A DNA stretch of 64,000 bases, from contig JAXJXV010000014.1 in the NCBI GenBank assembly GCA_036307305.1, positions 248,001 through 312,000 on the forward strand, in the 5' to 3' direction. The notes under the pieces were generated by a model that was given only the letters and a program-made list of their open reading frames with translations, was not told the origin of the DNA and did not search any database. The translations under genes and the position numbers were made by a program. This document shows positions 16,595 through 24,217 of the stretch, one piece after another. Source of the DNA: SIG607 sp036307305 (GTDB lineage: Bacteria > Bacillota > Clostridia > Oscillospirales > Acutalibacteraceae). Every line of letters starts with the position of its first letter. The first letter of the stretch is position 1.

Positions 16595-17686
16595 ATGAAT
16601 ATGGAAAAGAATAAGAAAAACAAGATAACAGAAAACAAGGAAGAGGAAATCAAAGAGAACGCCTTCGAAAGTGATTACGATTCCGACAAAATGGACAAGC
16701 TTTCTATTGACGATATAGAAAACGCTCCTGAAAATCTGGAGGACCTTTATGATGAGCCTGAGCTTCTTGAACTTGATTACGACGAGGAACCTACCGATGA
16801 TGATTTGAAGCTTGAGGAGATGGACCTTGACCAGCTTGACGACACTGCAAATCTTGACAGTATGGCTCTTGATGACCCGGTTAAAGTTTATCTTCGTGAG
16901 ATAGGCAGAGTGCCTCTTTTAACAAGTGATGAGGAAATTCAACTTGCCGTTAAGATTTCTGAGGGTGACGAAAAGGCGAAACGCCGATTGGCAGAAGCTA
17001 ATCTTCGTCTTGTTGTAAGTATTGCAAAGAAATACGTTGGCAGAGGTATGTATTTCCTTGACCTGATACAAGAGGGTAACGTTGGTCTTATTAAAGCTGT
17101 TGATAAATTTGACTATACAAAGGGCTTTAAATTTTCCACCTATGCTACTTGGTGGATTCGTCAGGCAATAACTCGAGCTATTGCCGACCAGGCAAGAACC
17201 ATCCGTATTCCCGTTCATATGGTTGAAACCATTAACCGCCTAAAACGTGTTCAGAGTCAGCTTTTACACGAAAACGGTTATGAGCCGAGCGAGGAAATGA
17301 TAGCTCAGAAGCTTGAGATGCCTGTTGAAAGAGTAAGAGAAATTATGCGTGTTGCTCAGGAACCCGTATCCATGGAAACTCCAATCGGTCCTGAAGAGGA
17401 TTCACGTCTTATGGATTTTATCCGCGATGAAGATGCTTTGGCTCCAGATGAAGCGGCTCTTAAAACCATTACAAACGAGGATATTGACGGAGTTCTTAAG
17501 ACACTTACTGAAAGAGAAGAGGCTGTTATCAGACTTCGTTTCGGTCTGCACGACGGCAGATGTCATACTCTTGAAGAGGTTGGTTCCGAATTTAACGTTA
17601 CAAGAGAGCGTATCCGTCAGATTGAAGCAAAGGCTTTAAGAAAGCTTCGTCATCCTGTACGTAGCAATCGTTTCAAAGATAAATAA
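16595..17686 (+). CDS. rpoD: RNA polymerase primary sigma factor (SigA/RpoD)
   Basis: Housekeeping sigma factor. The 363-residue protein has a highly acidic N-terminal region (about 1-80) followed by regions 1.2 to 4.2. Region 1.2 includes DPVKVYLREIGRVPLLT, region 2 includes FDYTKGFKFSTYATWWIRQA and region 4.2 ends with TRERIRQIEAKALRKLRHP. The helix that contacts the -10 element and the HTH for the -35 element are both intact, in accord with the consensus TTGACA/TATAAT promoters seen throughout this window. It begins immediately after the dnaG stop. Confidence 0.96.
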   Translation: MNMEKNKKNKITENKEEEIKENAFESDYDSDKMDKLSIDDIENAPENLEDLYDEPELLELDYDEEPTDDDLKLEEMDLDQLDDTANLDSMALDDPVKVYLREIGRVPLLTSDEEIQLAVKISEGDEKAKRRLAEANLRLVVSIAKKYVGRGMYFLDLIQEGNVGLIKAVDKFDYTKGFKFSTYATWWIRQAITRAIADQARTIRIPVHMVETINRLKRVQSQLLHENGYEPSEEMIAQKLEMPVERVREIMRVAQEPVSMETPIGPEEDSRLMDFIRDEDALAPDEAALKTITNEDIDGVLKTLTEREEAVIRLRFGLHDGRCHTLEEVGSEFNVTRERIRQIEAKALRKLRHPVRSNRFKDK

Positions 17687-17697
17687 GGAGTGACAGT

Positions 17698-17955
17698 ATG
17701 ACTTATCATTATACGCCAAAGGGCGTTTGTTCCCGTTCCATTGATTTTGAGGTGGACAACGGTGTCGTTACCGATATTTCGTTTGTTGGTGGTTGCAACG
17801 GTAATTTAAAGGGCATAAGTTCTCTTGTTAAGGGAATGAAGATTGATGATATCATTGAACGTCTTGACGGTATTAAATGCGGTTTTAAGGATACTTCCTG
17901 CCCCGCGCAACTAGCCATGGCTCTTAAAGAATACAAAACACAGAAAGAAGATTAA
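17698..17955 (+). CDS. TSCPD domain protein (TIGR03905 type)
   Basis: An 85-residue single-domain protein of the TSCPD family, related to a C-terminal domain of adenosylcobalamin-dependent ribonucleotide reductases. Conserved features are GVCSRSIDFEV near the start, GGCNGNLKGIS in the middle and CGFKDTSCPAQLA near the end. Three of its cysteines lie in these motifs, suggesting metal binding. Its own function is not known. AAGGAGTGA precedes the ATG, and it follows rpoD by 11 bases. Confidence 0.82.
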   Translation: MTYHYTPKGVCSRSIDFEVDNGVVTDISFVGGCNGNLKGISSLVKGMKIDDIIERLDGIKCGFKDTSCPAQLAMALKEYKTQKED

Positions 17956-17957
17956 AA

Positions 17958-18497
17958 TTGAACTTCGATGCGGATATGAAAATTGCGGGTGACAAGCCCA
18001 GTGTTGATGTAAGGCGAAACAAGCTTTTGGAAAATAATTCTCAAAACGAGCATTTTGAGCGTAGTGCTGCGAAATATCTCGGTATTAACGTTGCGCGTAT
18101 TTTTTCAAAAGATGCTACTAATTTCAAATACGAAGATGACGGCGACTATGAAATGATAATTGCGCGAAGATTGCTTATTTCTTTTACTGCTACCGTTGGA
18201 TTTGAAAAGTATTGCGCTGATGATACAGATGCGGGTATTGCTCAAAAGGCCTTTATAGACTATCTTAAGGATAATAATCCCGAAATTTACAGAACGTCTT
18301 CGGATACTGGCGCCTTCTCTTTTTACTATCTTGCTTACAGACGTGGGATTGATGTTGAAAGGCGAATAGGTCAGACCTTTGCTATGCTTTGCTCACATGA
18401 CGGCGATAACGTTTATCAGGAGTTGGGCGAGGCTCTCTATTGCTGGTTTTCTTCTGTTGTAAAGGAAGAAACCGAAAAATTAGGACTTAATAAATAA
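17958..18497 (+). CDS. Hypothetical cytosolic protein
   Basis: I do not recognise this 179-residue protein. It has no signal peptide, membrane helix or obvious catalytic motif. It is mostly alpha-helical by composition, with an aromatic-rich middle (FSFYYLAYRRGIDVERRIG near residues 125-143) and a hydrophobic C-terminal helix with YCWFSSVVKEETEKLG. The start is weak: TTG at 17958 has only a poor AAGAAG upstream, and ATG at 17976 has none. It is two bases from the TSCPD gene, so probably co-transcribed and translationally coupled to it. Confidence 0.6.
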   Translation: MNFDADMKIAGDKPSVDVRRNKLLENNSQNEHFERSAAKYLGINVARIFSKDATNFKYEDDGDYEMIIARRLLISFTATVGFEKYCADDTDAGIAQKAFIDYLKDNNPEIYRTSSDTGAFSFYYLAYRRGIDVERRIGQTFAMLCSHDGDNVYQELGEALYCWFSSVVKEETEKLGLNK

Positions 18498-18503
18498 TAA
18501 AAC

Positions 18504-18543
18504 TCCCTCTCTGCTTCATATATTTAAGCGGAGGGGGATTTTT
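18504..18543 (+). terminator. Terminator-like hairpin that includes the next gene's ribosome site
   Basis: A 13-bp stem with two or three G-U pairs (18504-18516 with 18526-18538), followed by TTTTT. The 3' arm contains GGAGGGGG, which sits six bases before the amidase ATG, so the same hairpin would both end upstream transcription and hide the Shine-Dalgarno. Confidence 0.65.
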
Positions 18544-19284
18544 ATGCCAACGATTTATCTCAGCCCATCTACACAGGAATTTAACCCTTATGTAGATTAC
18601 GGCAATGAAGAATACTATATGAATCTTATTGCAGATGCTATGATTCCGTATCTGGAGGCTAGTGGTATTGATTACATAAGAAATACGCCTGATATGAATG
18701 CTGCAAGTAGTATAAGAGAGTCAAATGAAGGGAATTACGATTTGCATCTTGCATTACATTCAAATGCGTCGGGAGAGGCAAATGCAGGTGCCGTCAGGGG
18801 AACGGAAGTGTATTATTATCCCTTTAGCAGTAACAGTCAGAGAGCCGCTGAAATTATTGCTAACAATTTAAAGCTTATTTATCCTTTACCCGAAAACGTT
18901 TCAGCAATACCTACTACTTCGCTTGGCGAGGTTGCCCGAACTAAAGCACCGGCGGTACTTATTGAATATGCATATCATGACAATCCTCAGGATGCTCAAT
19001 GGATTAGAAACAATATTGACGCTATTGCTCAAAATACAGTACTGTCATTAACCGATTATTTTTCTATACCCTTTAACTTTCCGCAGCCTCAAGGTACTGC
19101 TACGGTAAGAACAAGAGAGGGGAGCAATTTAAATATTCGTAAATATCCATCTTTTGATGCCACTGTAATCGGGAGTGCGCCCGATAAAGCTACCGTTACC
19201 GTTCTTTCAAGGCTGCCTGATTGGTATTTAATACGGTACGGAGATACAACGGGTTACTCTTATTCACCCTTTTTAGTCGAATAA
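18544..19284 (+). CDS. N-acetylmuramoyl-L-alanine amidase-like protein with SH3b domain
   Basis: A 246-residue predicted peptidoglycan hydrolase. Residues 1-178 resemble Amidase_3: the glutamate-bearing NEEYYMNLIADAM, the second-histidine motif HLALHSNASG, and the catalytic-glutamate segment AVLIEYAYHDN. A C-terminal SH3b domain spans about 184-246 (SNLNIRKYPSFDATVIGSA ... GYSYSPF). Two things are odd. The usual DxGHGG zinc histidine is replaced by LSPSTQ at residues 6-11, and there is no signal peptide. I recall the LSPS variant in other Clostridia. It may act on the cortex or after mother-cell lysis, or be exported by an unseen route. Confidence 0.75.
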   Translation: MPTIYLSPSTQEFNPYVDYGNEEYYMNLIADAMIPYLEASGIDYIRNTPDMNAASSIRESNEGNYDLHLALHSNASGEANAGAVRGTEVYYYPFSSNSQRAAEIIANNLKLIYPLPENVSAIPTTSLGEVARTKAPAVLIEYAYHDNPQDAQWIRNNIDAIAQNTVLSLTDYFSIPFNFPQPQGTATVRTREGSNLNIRKYPSFDATVIGSAPDKATVTVLSRLPDWYLIRYGDTTGYSYSPFLVE

Positions 19285-19287
19285 GTA

Positions 19288-19315
19288 TTGACAATGCGTT
19301 CGATAATTTGATAAT
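19288..19315 (+). promoter_or_regulatory. Promoter of the small membrane protein gene
   Basis: TTGACA (19288-19293), 16-base spacer, GATAAT (19310-19315), only 3 bases after the amidase stop codon. Confidence 0.75.
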
Positions 19316-19347
19316 ATTTAAAAAACGTATTGTAAAAGGGTGTTATT

Positions 19348-19644
19348 ATGGATATTAATAAATGGGAACGCTATGAACAAAAGAAAAAAGAAATAAAAAA
19401 ACAGTATAAGAGAAAATTTGTGACAATTTCTCTTGTTTGGCTTTTAATTGTTGCTATTGTTATTACAGCTCTTGTTTTGATTAAGGATTTACTCGGTATT
19501 GAAGTAAGACTCATTATCGGCGTTGTTTTTCTTGGTTTCTCCGCTGTAATAGCTCTAAACAAAATCGGCGAATACATAAAAGCTATGAAACAGCAGGAAG
19601 CGCTTCTTGAGCAGGAAGAGCCTTTCGGTCGGTTTAGAACTTAA
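19348..19644 (+). CDS. Small two-helix membrane protein, unknown function
   Basis: A 98-residue protein with a strongly basic N-terminus (residues 5-24, Lys/Arg-rich), two hydrophobic segments (about 25-46 and 52-70) and a Gln/Glu-rich tail. I do not recognise the family. The positive N-terminus and short connecting loop predict both ends in the cytosol. AAGGGTG precedes the ATG, and it has its own consensus promoter, so it is a monocistronic gene bounded by a terminator. Confidence 0.7.
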   Translation: MDINKWERYEQKKKEIKKQYKRKFVTISLVWLLIVAIVITALVLIKDLLGIEVRLIIGVVFLGFSAVIALNKIGEYIKAMKQQEALLEQEEPFGRFRT

Positions 19645-19676
19645 AAAAATACCCGTCAATCGACGGGTATTTTTTT
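19643..19676. terminator. Bidirectional terminator overlapping both coding ends
   Basis: 15-bp perfect stem (19643-19657 with 19662-19676), loop AATC, A7/T7 tails. The stem begins at the last bases of the upstream gene and contains the trmO stop codon. Confidence 0.9.
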
Positions 19677-20330
19677 GATTTCCCTTACAGTAAGTGTGCT
19701 TTCGTCAACGGTGAATTTTATGTTATATTCACCGAAAGAAAGACCGTATACTCTTGAGTCTGAGTTGTGATAAGAAGGACGCGGGTCGCCTGATAGTATC
19801 TGTATAAGAGTTGATAGCTTATCACCTGGAAAATTTTCGGATATATTATCAGGTATTACTACTTCTAATTTATAATCTTTGGTTACTGAAGTAAAACCAT
19901 CGGTAGCATCGGTAACACAGTCACAGTATGGAATATACGGCTTAATGTCATAAATAGGTGTGTTATTCATAATATCTGCACCGCTTATATAAATAACGGG
20001 GCCTTGTTTCGTGTTTTCAATTTTTAAAAGTTTTACAACAGTCAGTCCAATAGGATTTGGTCGAAATGGTGAACGTGTTGCAAAAACACCCATTTTTTTA
20101 TTTCCGCCAAGACGAGGCGGTCTTACCGTGGGCGACCAATCTTTTTGGTTGTTTTCTGAAAAATTCCATATTAGCCACAAATGAGAAAATTGCTCAATGC
20201 CACGGAGTGCATCAATATTTCTGTATTTTGGTTCAAAGTGAATTTTTGACACTACGTCTGACAATCCGCTTTGACGCGGTATACCGAATTTATCAGTAAA
20301 ATCATTGTGAATTCTCGCTATAATTTCCAT
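19656..20330 (-). CDS. trmO: tRNA (t6A37)-N6 methyltransferase TrmO family
   Basis: TsaA/YaeB family enzyme predicted to methylate N6-threonylcarbamoyladenosine at position 37 of tRNA-Thr using SAM. The 224-residue protein has the beta-barrel signature HFEPKYRNIDALRGIEQFSH, FATRSPFRPNPIGLTVVKL, and ISGADIMNNTPIYDIKPYIP. The C-terminal extension contains DPRPSYH, a conserved element. Its ATG overlaps the stop of maf, so the two are translationally coupled. A tRNA-Thr gene lies elsewhere in the window, but only general co-occurrence can be read from that. Confidence 0.9.
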   Translation of the reverse strand: MEIIARIHNDFTDKFGIPRQSGLSDVVSKIHFEPKYRNIDALRGIEQFSHLWLIWNFSENNQKDWSPTVRPPRLGGNKKMGVFATRSPFRPNPIGLTVVKLLKIENTKQGPVIYISGADIMNNTPIYDIKPYIPYCDCVTDATDGFTSVTKDYKLEVVIPDNISENFPGDKLSTLIQILSGDPRPSYHNSDSRVYGLSFGEYNIKFTVDESTLTVREIKKIPVD

Positions 20331-20881
20331 CAGAGTTTACCTATATAACGATTTAGCATTGCTATGGGAAGACCTACAATATTAAAATAATCACCGTCGA
20401 TTTTTTCCACAAGCAGACTTCCTTTGCCTTGTATACCGTATGCACCTGCTTTGTCATCACATTCACCTGTTTTAACATATTCGAGAATTTCTTCTTTTGA
20501 AAGGTCGTAAAACTTTACGTATGAAGCGCAGGAAAAACTCAGAGTTTTACCGTTCTTAATAAGACAGCACCCTGTAATAACCTTATGTGTGCGTCCTGAA
20601 AGAAGGGAAAGCATATTAACAGCATCGTCTCTGTTTATTGGTTTTCCCATAATGATGCCGTCGATTATAACCGACGTGTCGCAACCGATTATCAAATCGT
20701 CTTTATATTCCTTTGCAACAGCCATAGCTTTTTTACAGGCAAGAAATTCAGGCGCTTCCTCACAAGGTACGGCATCCGGTACGGTTTCATCTACGTCTGC
20801 TGATATAAAAACGGTGTCAGGGTCAATTATTTTTATTAGTTCACGTCTTCTGGGAGAAGCAGAAGCTAAAATCATTCTCAT
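20330..20881 (-). CDS. maf: Maf-family nucleoside triphosphate pyrophosphatase
   Basis: House-cleaning pyrophosphatase that hydrolyses dTTP/UTP or modified nucleotides. The 183-residue protein has the family start ILASASPRRRELI, the VDETVP motif, and the catalytic GCDTSVIIDGIIMGKP. It ends with the conserved GDYFNIVGLPI. AGGAGAG lies five bases upstream of the ATG. It heads the maf-trmO operon and is divergent from the dehydrogenase gene. Confidence 0.93.
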   Translation of the reverse strand: MRMILASASPRRRELIKIIDPDTVFISADVDETVPDAVPCEEAPEFLACKKAMAVAKEYKDDLIIGCDTSVIIDGIIMGKPINRDDAVNMLSLLSGRTHKVITGCCLIKNGKTLSFSCASYVKFYDLSKEEILEYVKTGECDDKAGAYGIQGKGSLLVEKIDGDYFNIVGLPIAMLNRYIGKL

Positions 20882-20944
20882 ATTAACTCTCCTTAACTTT
20901 TTAAAAAAATTATATCATATATTTTTTATTATTGCAATTTATCT

Positions 20945-20973
20945 TTGACTAAATTTGAAAATTAAGGTAATAT
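20945..20973 (+). promoter_or_regulatory. Promoter of the D-2-hydroxyacid dehydrogenase gene
   Basis: TTGACT (20945-20950), 17-base spacer, TAATAT (20968-20973). Confidence 0.75.
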
Positions 20974-20993
20974 TATTGTTGGAGGGATTTATA

Positions 20994-21995
20994 ATGAAAA
21001 TTCTATTTTATGATACAAAAGCTTACGACAAAGAATCCTTTGATGAAAACTTAAAGGAAAAATATAAAGATATAACTATTGATTATTTAATAGGTGATAT
21101 TAATCATACAACCGCAAGTTTTGCTAAAGGCTACGACGCCGTTTGCGTTTTTGTTGCTTCACCTGTGGATGCTACTGTTATTAAAATACTGTCACGCTGT
21201 AAGGTTAAGCTTATTTTGCTTCGCTGTGCAGGTTACAACAACGTTGACATAAAAGCTGCTGAAAAATACGGTATTACTGTTTTACGAGTTCCTGCTTACT
21301 CTCCTGAGGCAGTTGCAGAACATTCTATGGCACTCGCTCTTGCAGTAAACAGAAAAATTCACAAGGCATATATAAAGGTGAGAGAAAACAATTTCAGTCT
21401 TGTTGGACTTACCGGAAGAAATATGAATTCTAAAACCGCAGGAATTATCGGTACGGGAAAAATCGGCGCTGCCATGTGCAGAATATGTAACGGCTTTGGA
21501 ATGAGGGTGATAGCCGTAGACGACTATCCTAATAAGCAACTCGATTTTGTCACATATACCGATATGGACACGCTACTTGCCGAAAGTGATATGATTTCAC
21601 TGCACTGTCCTTTGACAGAAGAATCCTATCATATGATTAATAAAGAAAGCATTGCTAAGATGAAGGACGGTGTTTTGCTGATAAACACATCCAGAGGCGC
21701 TCTTATAAACACACAAGACCTTATCGGCGGTATCAGAGACAGAAAGTTTTCGGGTGTTGGACTTGATGTGTATGAGGAAGAAGATGATAACGTGTTCGAA
21801 AACAGGGAAGATGATATACTTGAGACTTCCATTACTGCCCGTTTGCTTTCTTTCCCAAATGTTATAGTGACGTCCCATCAGGGATTTTTAACCAACGAAG
21901 CCCTTTACGCTATTGCAATTACTACTCTGGAAAATGCATATCAGTTTGAAAAGGGTACAATTATTGATAGTAACGTAGTAAAAGAGGAGGCATAG
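20994..21995 (+). CDS. D-lactate dehydrogenase-like D-2-hydroxyacid dehydrogenase
   Basis: NAD-dependent cytosolic oxidoreductase, most like fermentative D-lactate dehydrogenase (LdhA). It has 333 residues. Motifs are the substrate-side RCAGYNNVDIKAAEKYGI, the dinucleotide loop GIIGTGKIGAAMC, DMISLHCPLTEESYHMIN, LINTSRGALINT and the catalytic histidine in SHQGFLTNEA. The Glu of the Arg-Glu-His triad falls in LDVYEEED. ATG at 20994 has GGAGGG seven bases upstream; an upstream in-frame start is not supported. Its stop codon is in the loop of the terminator. A role in NADH disposal would fit an organism with an NADH-linked hydrogenase. Confidence 0.88.
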   Translation: MKILFYDTKAYDKESFDENLKEKYKDITIDYLIGDINHTTASFAKGYDAVCVFVASPVDATVIKILSRCKVKLILLRCAGYNNVDIKAAEKYGITVLRVPAYSPEAVAEHSMALALAVNRKIHKAYIKVRENNFSLVGLTGRNMNSKTAGIIGTGKIGAAMCRICNGFGMRVIAVDDYPNKQLDFVTYTDMDTLLAESDMISLHCPLTEESYHMINKESIAKMKDGVLLINTSRGALINTQDLIGGIRDRKFSGVGLDVYEEEDDNVFENREDDILETSITARLLSFPNVIVTSHQGFLTNEALYAIAITTLENAYQFEKGTIIDSNVVKEEA

Positions 21996-22008
21996 CCTCC
22001 TCTTTTTA
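21981..22008. terminator. Bidirectional terminator, dehydrogenase / MFS gene
   Basis: 11-bp perfect stem (21981-21991 with 21995-22005), loop ATA, then TTTTT. The dehydrogenase stop codon is within the loop and the MFS stop codon follows at once. Confidence 0.88.
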
Positions 22009-23205
22009 TTCATCGAGATAATGCGTGTTTTTATCAAAGGGTATTGAAACGATAATACCAATAAACATCAGAGCAAACCATACTATTATCAGTCCGTTCC
22101 AGCCAATATCGCTAACTGCATTAGCAAACACTGTAGAGGATATTGCTGCGGCTAAATAACTTACAAAATCAAGAAAACCTGTTGCACTTGAAACAAGTCC
22201 CGTACTTCTAAGTCCCGGACAATATCGGCTCCACAACATTGTTGAAGAACCATTTGCGGCAAATATGGCAAAATTAATAAGTATAATATTGAGAATTGGC
22301 TGTCTTACAAAAATACATAGCAAAAAGCTTAAAGCCGAAAGGGAAAAACTAATAATCATAGTTGCTTCTAAATTTCTGTTCAGTTTTTCGTATACGATTA
22401 TTGCTACAAATGCATTAATGGAAGTAAACAGTGTTGATATTGTGAATATTACGGCTGCACTTTCAGCAGAAAAATCAAGGTACTGTGTGTAGTATGTCGG
22501 TAACCAGAAAACAACTGTTGTTCGTACGATGCCTGTTAAAATGGAAACTAAAGTAAACTTGCCGATTTTTCGCTGTACGAGTAGTTTTAACTTGTTTTTT
22601 CCTGAGTTTTTAGCCACAGGAATTATAGGTGTTATGGCGCCGTTTTTTTCAAGCATAGTAATAATGATATAAGTTGCGATACCTGTAATAATTAACGTGA
22701 CACCGCCGCATAAAAAAACCATTGTCCAGGATAGTATAACTGCTACCATACCTGCTATAGGAGAGCCTAAATGTGAAGAAAAGTTATAAGCTACTGTACA
22801 CCTTGAAGCATAAAGTGGTTCGGTATTTTCTGCAACGAGCTTTGTCATAGGCCCGTATATCATTGAAAGAAAATAACCGCATAAGGCGTATGAAATATAA
22901 AGAGTAATATGATTAGCGCCTTTAAAACAAAAAGCCAGATTTGTAATTCCAGCCAACACAAGCCCTGCTGACATCATAATTTTGCCTTTGATTTTATCCC
23001 CAAGCGCACCGTTAATCAGCTGTCCTATTGCATATGTAATAAAAAATACGGAAGACAGCGTTCCTATCTGACTTTCGTTTAATGTGCCGTCCTCGATAAT
23101 TTTGGGGGTAACAACCGAAAGAATGTTTCTTACAAAATATACGAACATATAGGCTAAGGTACTGGTACTGCCGATAATAAATGCATTTTTTACTGAGCTT
23201 TTCAT
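22006..23205 (-). CDS. MFS transporter, sugar-phosphate/organophosphate permease-like
   Basis: A 399-residue integral membrane protein with about 12 hydrophobic segments, typical of the major facilitator superfamily. The start and the loop GQLINGALGDKIKGKIMMSAG (between helices 2 and 3) match the family's DRxGRR-type loop, and CGYFLSMIYGPMTKLVAEN resembles organophosphate:phosphate antiporters. The substrate is unknown. ATG at 23205 has GAGGT six bases upstream, which shortens the open frame by 28 residues. It follows the RpiR regulator by 10 bases, so the two form an operon, with uptake probably controlled by a phosphosugar. Confidence 0.82.
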   Translation of the reverse strand: MKSSVKNAFIIGSTSTLAYMFVYFVRNILSVVTPKIIEDGTLNESQIGTLSSVFFITYAIGQLINGALGDKIKGKIMMSAGLVLAGITNLAFCFKGANHITLYISYALCGYFLSMIYGPMTKLVAENTEPLYASRCTVAYNFSSHLGSPIAGMVAVILSWTMVFLCGGVTLIITGIATYIIITMLEKNGAITPIIPVAKNSGKNKLKLLVQRKIGKFTLVSILTGIVRTTVVFWLPTYYTQYLDFSAESAAVIFTISTLFTSINAFVAIIVYEKLNRNLEATMIISFSLSALSFLLCIFVRQPILNIILINFAIFAANGSSTMLWSRYCPGLRSTGLVSSATGFLDFVSYLAAAISSTVFANAVSDIGWNGLIIVWFALMFIGIIVSIPFDKNTHYLDE

Positions 23206-23215
23206 AATTATACCT

Positions 23216-24070
23216 CTAATCGTTGTTGATGCTATGGAGATTAAGTATTTTTTGCAGTTTATAATAGTGTTCTTTTTCAGCCTGACCAATTACACTTCGT
23301 ACATATGCGCAGAGTGTATCACAGAGCAATAGCTGAGACAGTCGAACCTCGTTGCTATTATTGCTTATAGTGTCGCCGCTGTTTGTAGATATCAGAAATA
23401 CATCGCTTTCTTTTGAAAGAGGTGAGTATTTATTTGAAGTGATACTTAAAATTTTTGAGCCTTTATCTTTTGCAATTTCTACGGCATCCAAAATATCCTT
23501 GGTTTGTCCCGAAGCCGAAAGCGCAATAACAAGACTATCAGCGTTCAGCATTGAAGCGGCAACTGCGCCCATAAGCGTATCGTCAACGTATGAAGCGGGA
23601 ATTCCCAACTGTATCAGCTGATAACATAAGTCACGCGCAACTATACCTGACTGATATACACCATAAATTTCAACTCTTTTGGCGCTTAAAATCATCTCAC
23701 AGGCACTTTTTAGTTCGTTTTCACCGTTAATTTTATACGTGTTGTCAAATGCCTGAACCGTTGTGTTAATTCTTTTTTTTAGCGCTGTTTTTATAGCTGA
23801 GTCGCTTGTTATGTCTGAAAAAGGTTTTTCGCTGTAGGAGGAATAATCAGTTGCTATTTTAAGCTTTAAATCCGTAAATCCGCCTGAACAGAATTTTTTA
23901 GAAAAGTTATTTATACTGCCTTGTGAAATATCAGCGCTTTGTGATAACTCGGTTATTGAAATTTTTGTAAAATCTGCGGGAGAGGATAATATAAGGTCTG
24001 CAATCTTTTTTTCGGTTTTGGTTAAAAAATTATAATTACTTTTGATTTCGTTTAAAATGTTTTTATCCAT
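23216..24070 (-). CDS. MurR/RpiR family transcriptional regulator (HTH + SIS)
   Basis: A 284-residue phosphosugar-responsive regulator. The N-terminal HTH_6 (about 1-75) contains KKIADLILSSP and SITELSQSADISQGSINNFSK-like sequence. The SIS domain (about 110-260) contains VEIYGVYQSGIVARDL and the phosphosugar loop ALSASGQTKDILDAV. AGGTG precedes the ATG. It is first gene of the operon with the MFS transporter and divergent from topB. A 13-base palindrome in its leader may be its own operator. Confidence 0.87.
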   Translation of the reverse strand: MDKNILNEIKSNYNFLTKTEKKIADLILSSPADFTKISITELSQSADISQGSINNFSKKFCSGGFTDLKLKIATDYSSYSEKPFSDITSDSAIKTALKKRINTTVQAFDNTYKINGENELKSACEMILSAKRVEIYGVYQSGIVARDLCYQLIQLGIPASYVDDTLMGAVAASMLNADSLVIALSASGQTKDILDAVEIAKDKGSKILSITSNKYSPLSKESDVFLISTNSGDTISNNSNEVRLSQLLLCDTLCAYVRSVIGQAEKEHYYKLQKILNLHSINND

Positions 24071-24087
24071 AATACACCTGCTGTAAA

Positions 24088-24100
24088 TGAGAAAATCTCA
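24088..24100 (-). promoter_or_regulatory. Candidate RpiR operator
   Basis: Perfect palindrome TGAGAAAATCTCA (5-base arms, AAA centre) between the rpiR transcription start and its ribosome site. Position suggests auto-repression by roadblock; assignment is inference. Confidence 0.35.
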
Positions 24101-24121
24101 ATTTTTTAGAAACCTAATATG

Positions 24122-24149
24122 ATTATATCACATTTACTATTGATGTCAA
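24122..24149 (-). promoter_or_regulatory. Promoter of the rpiR-MFS operon
   Basis: Minus strand TTGACA (24144-24149), 16-base spacer, TATAAT (24122-24127): both hexamers are perfect consensus. Confidence 0.85.
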
Positions 24150-24158
24150 TTATTTTTC

Positions 24159-24186
24159 TTGTATTTTTTTAAAAATATTATATAAT
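24159..24186 (+). promoter_or_regulatory. Promoter of topB
   Basis: TTGTAT (24159-24164), 16-base spacer, TATAAT (24181-24186), divergent from the rpiR promoter. Confidence 0.65.
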
Positions 24187-24217
24187 TAATATATATGTTC
24201 GAAAAGGAAGTGAAAAA

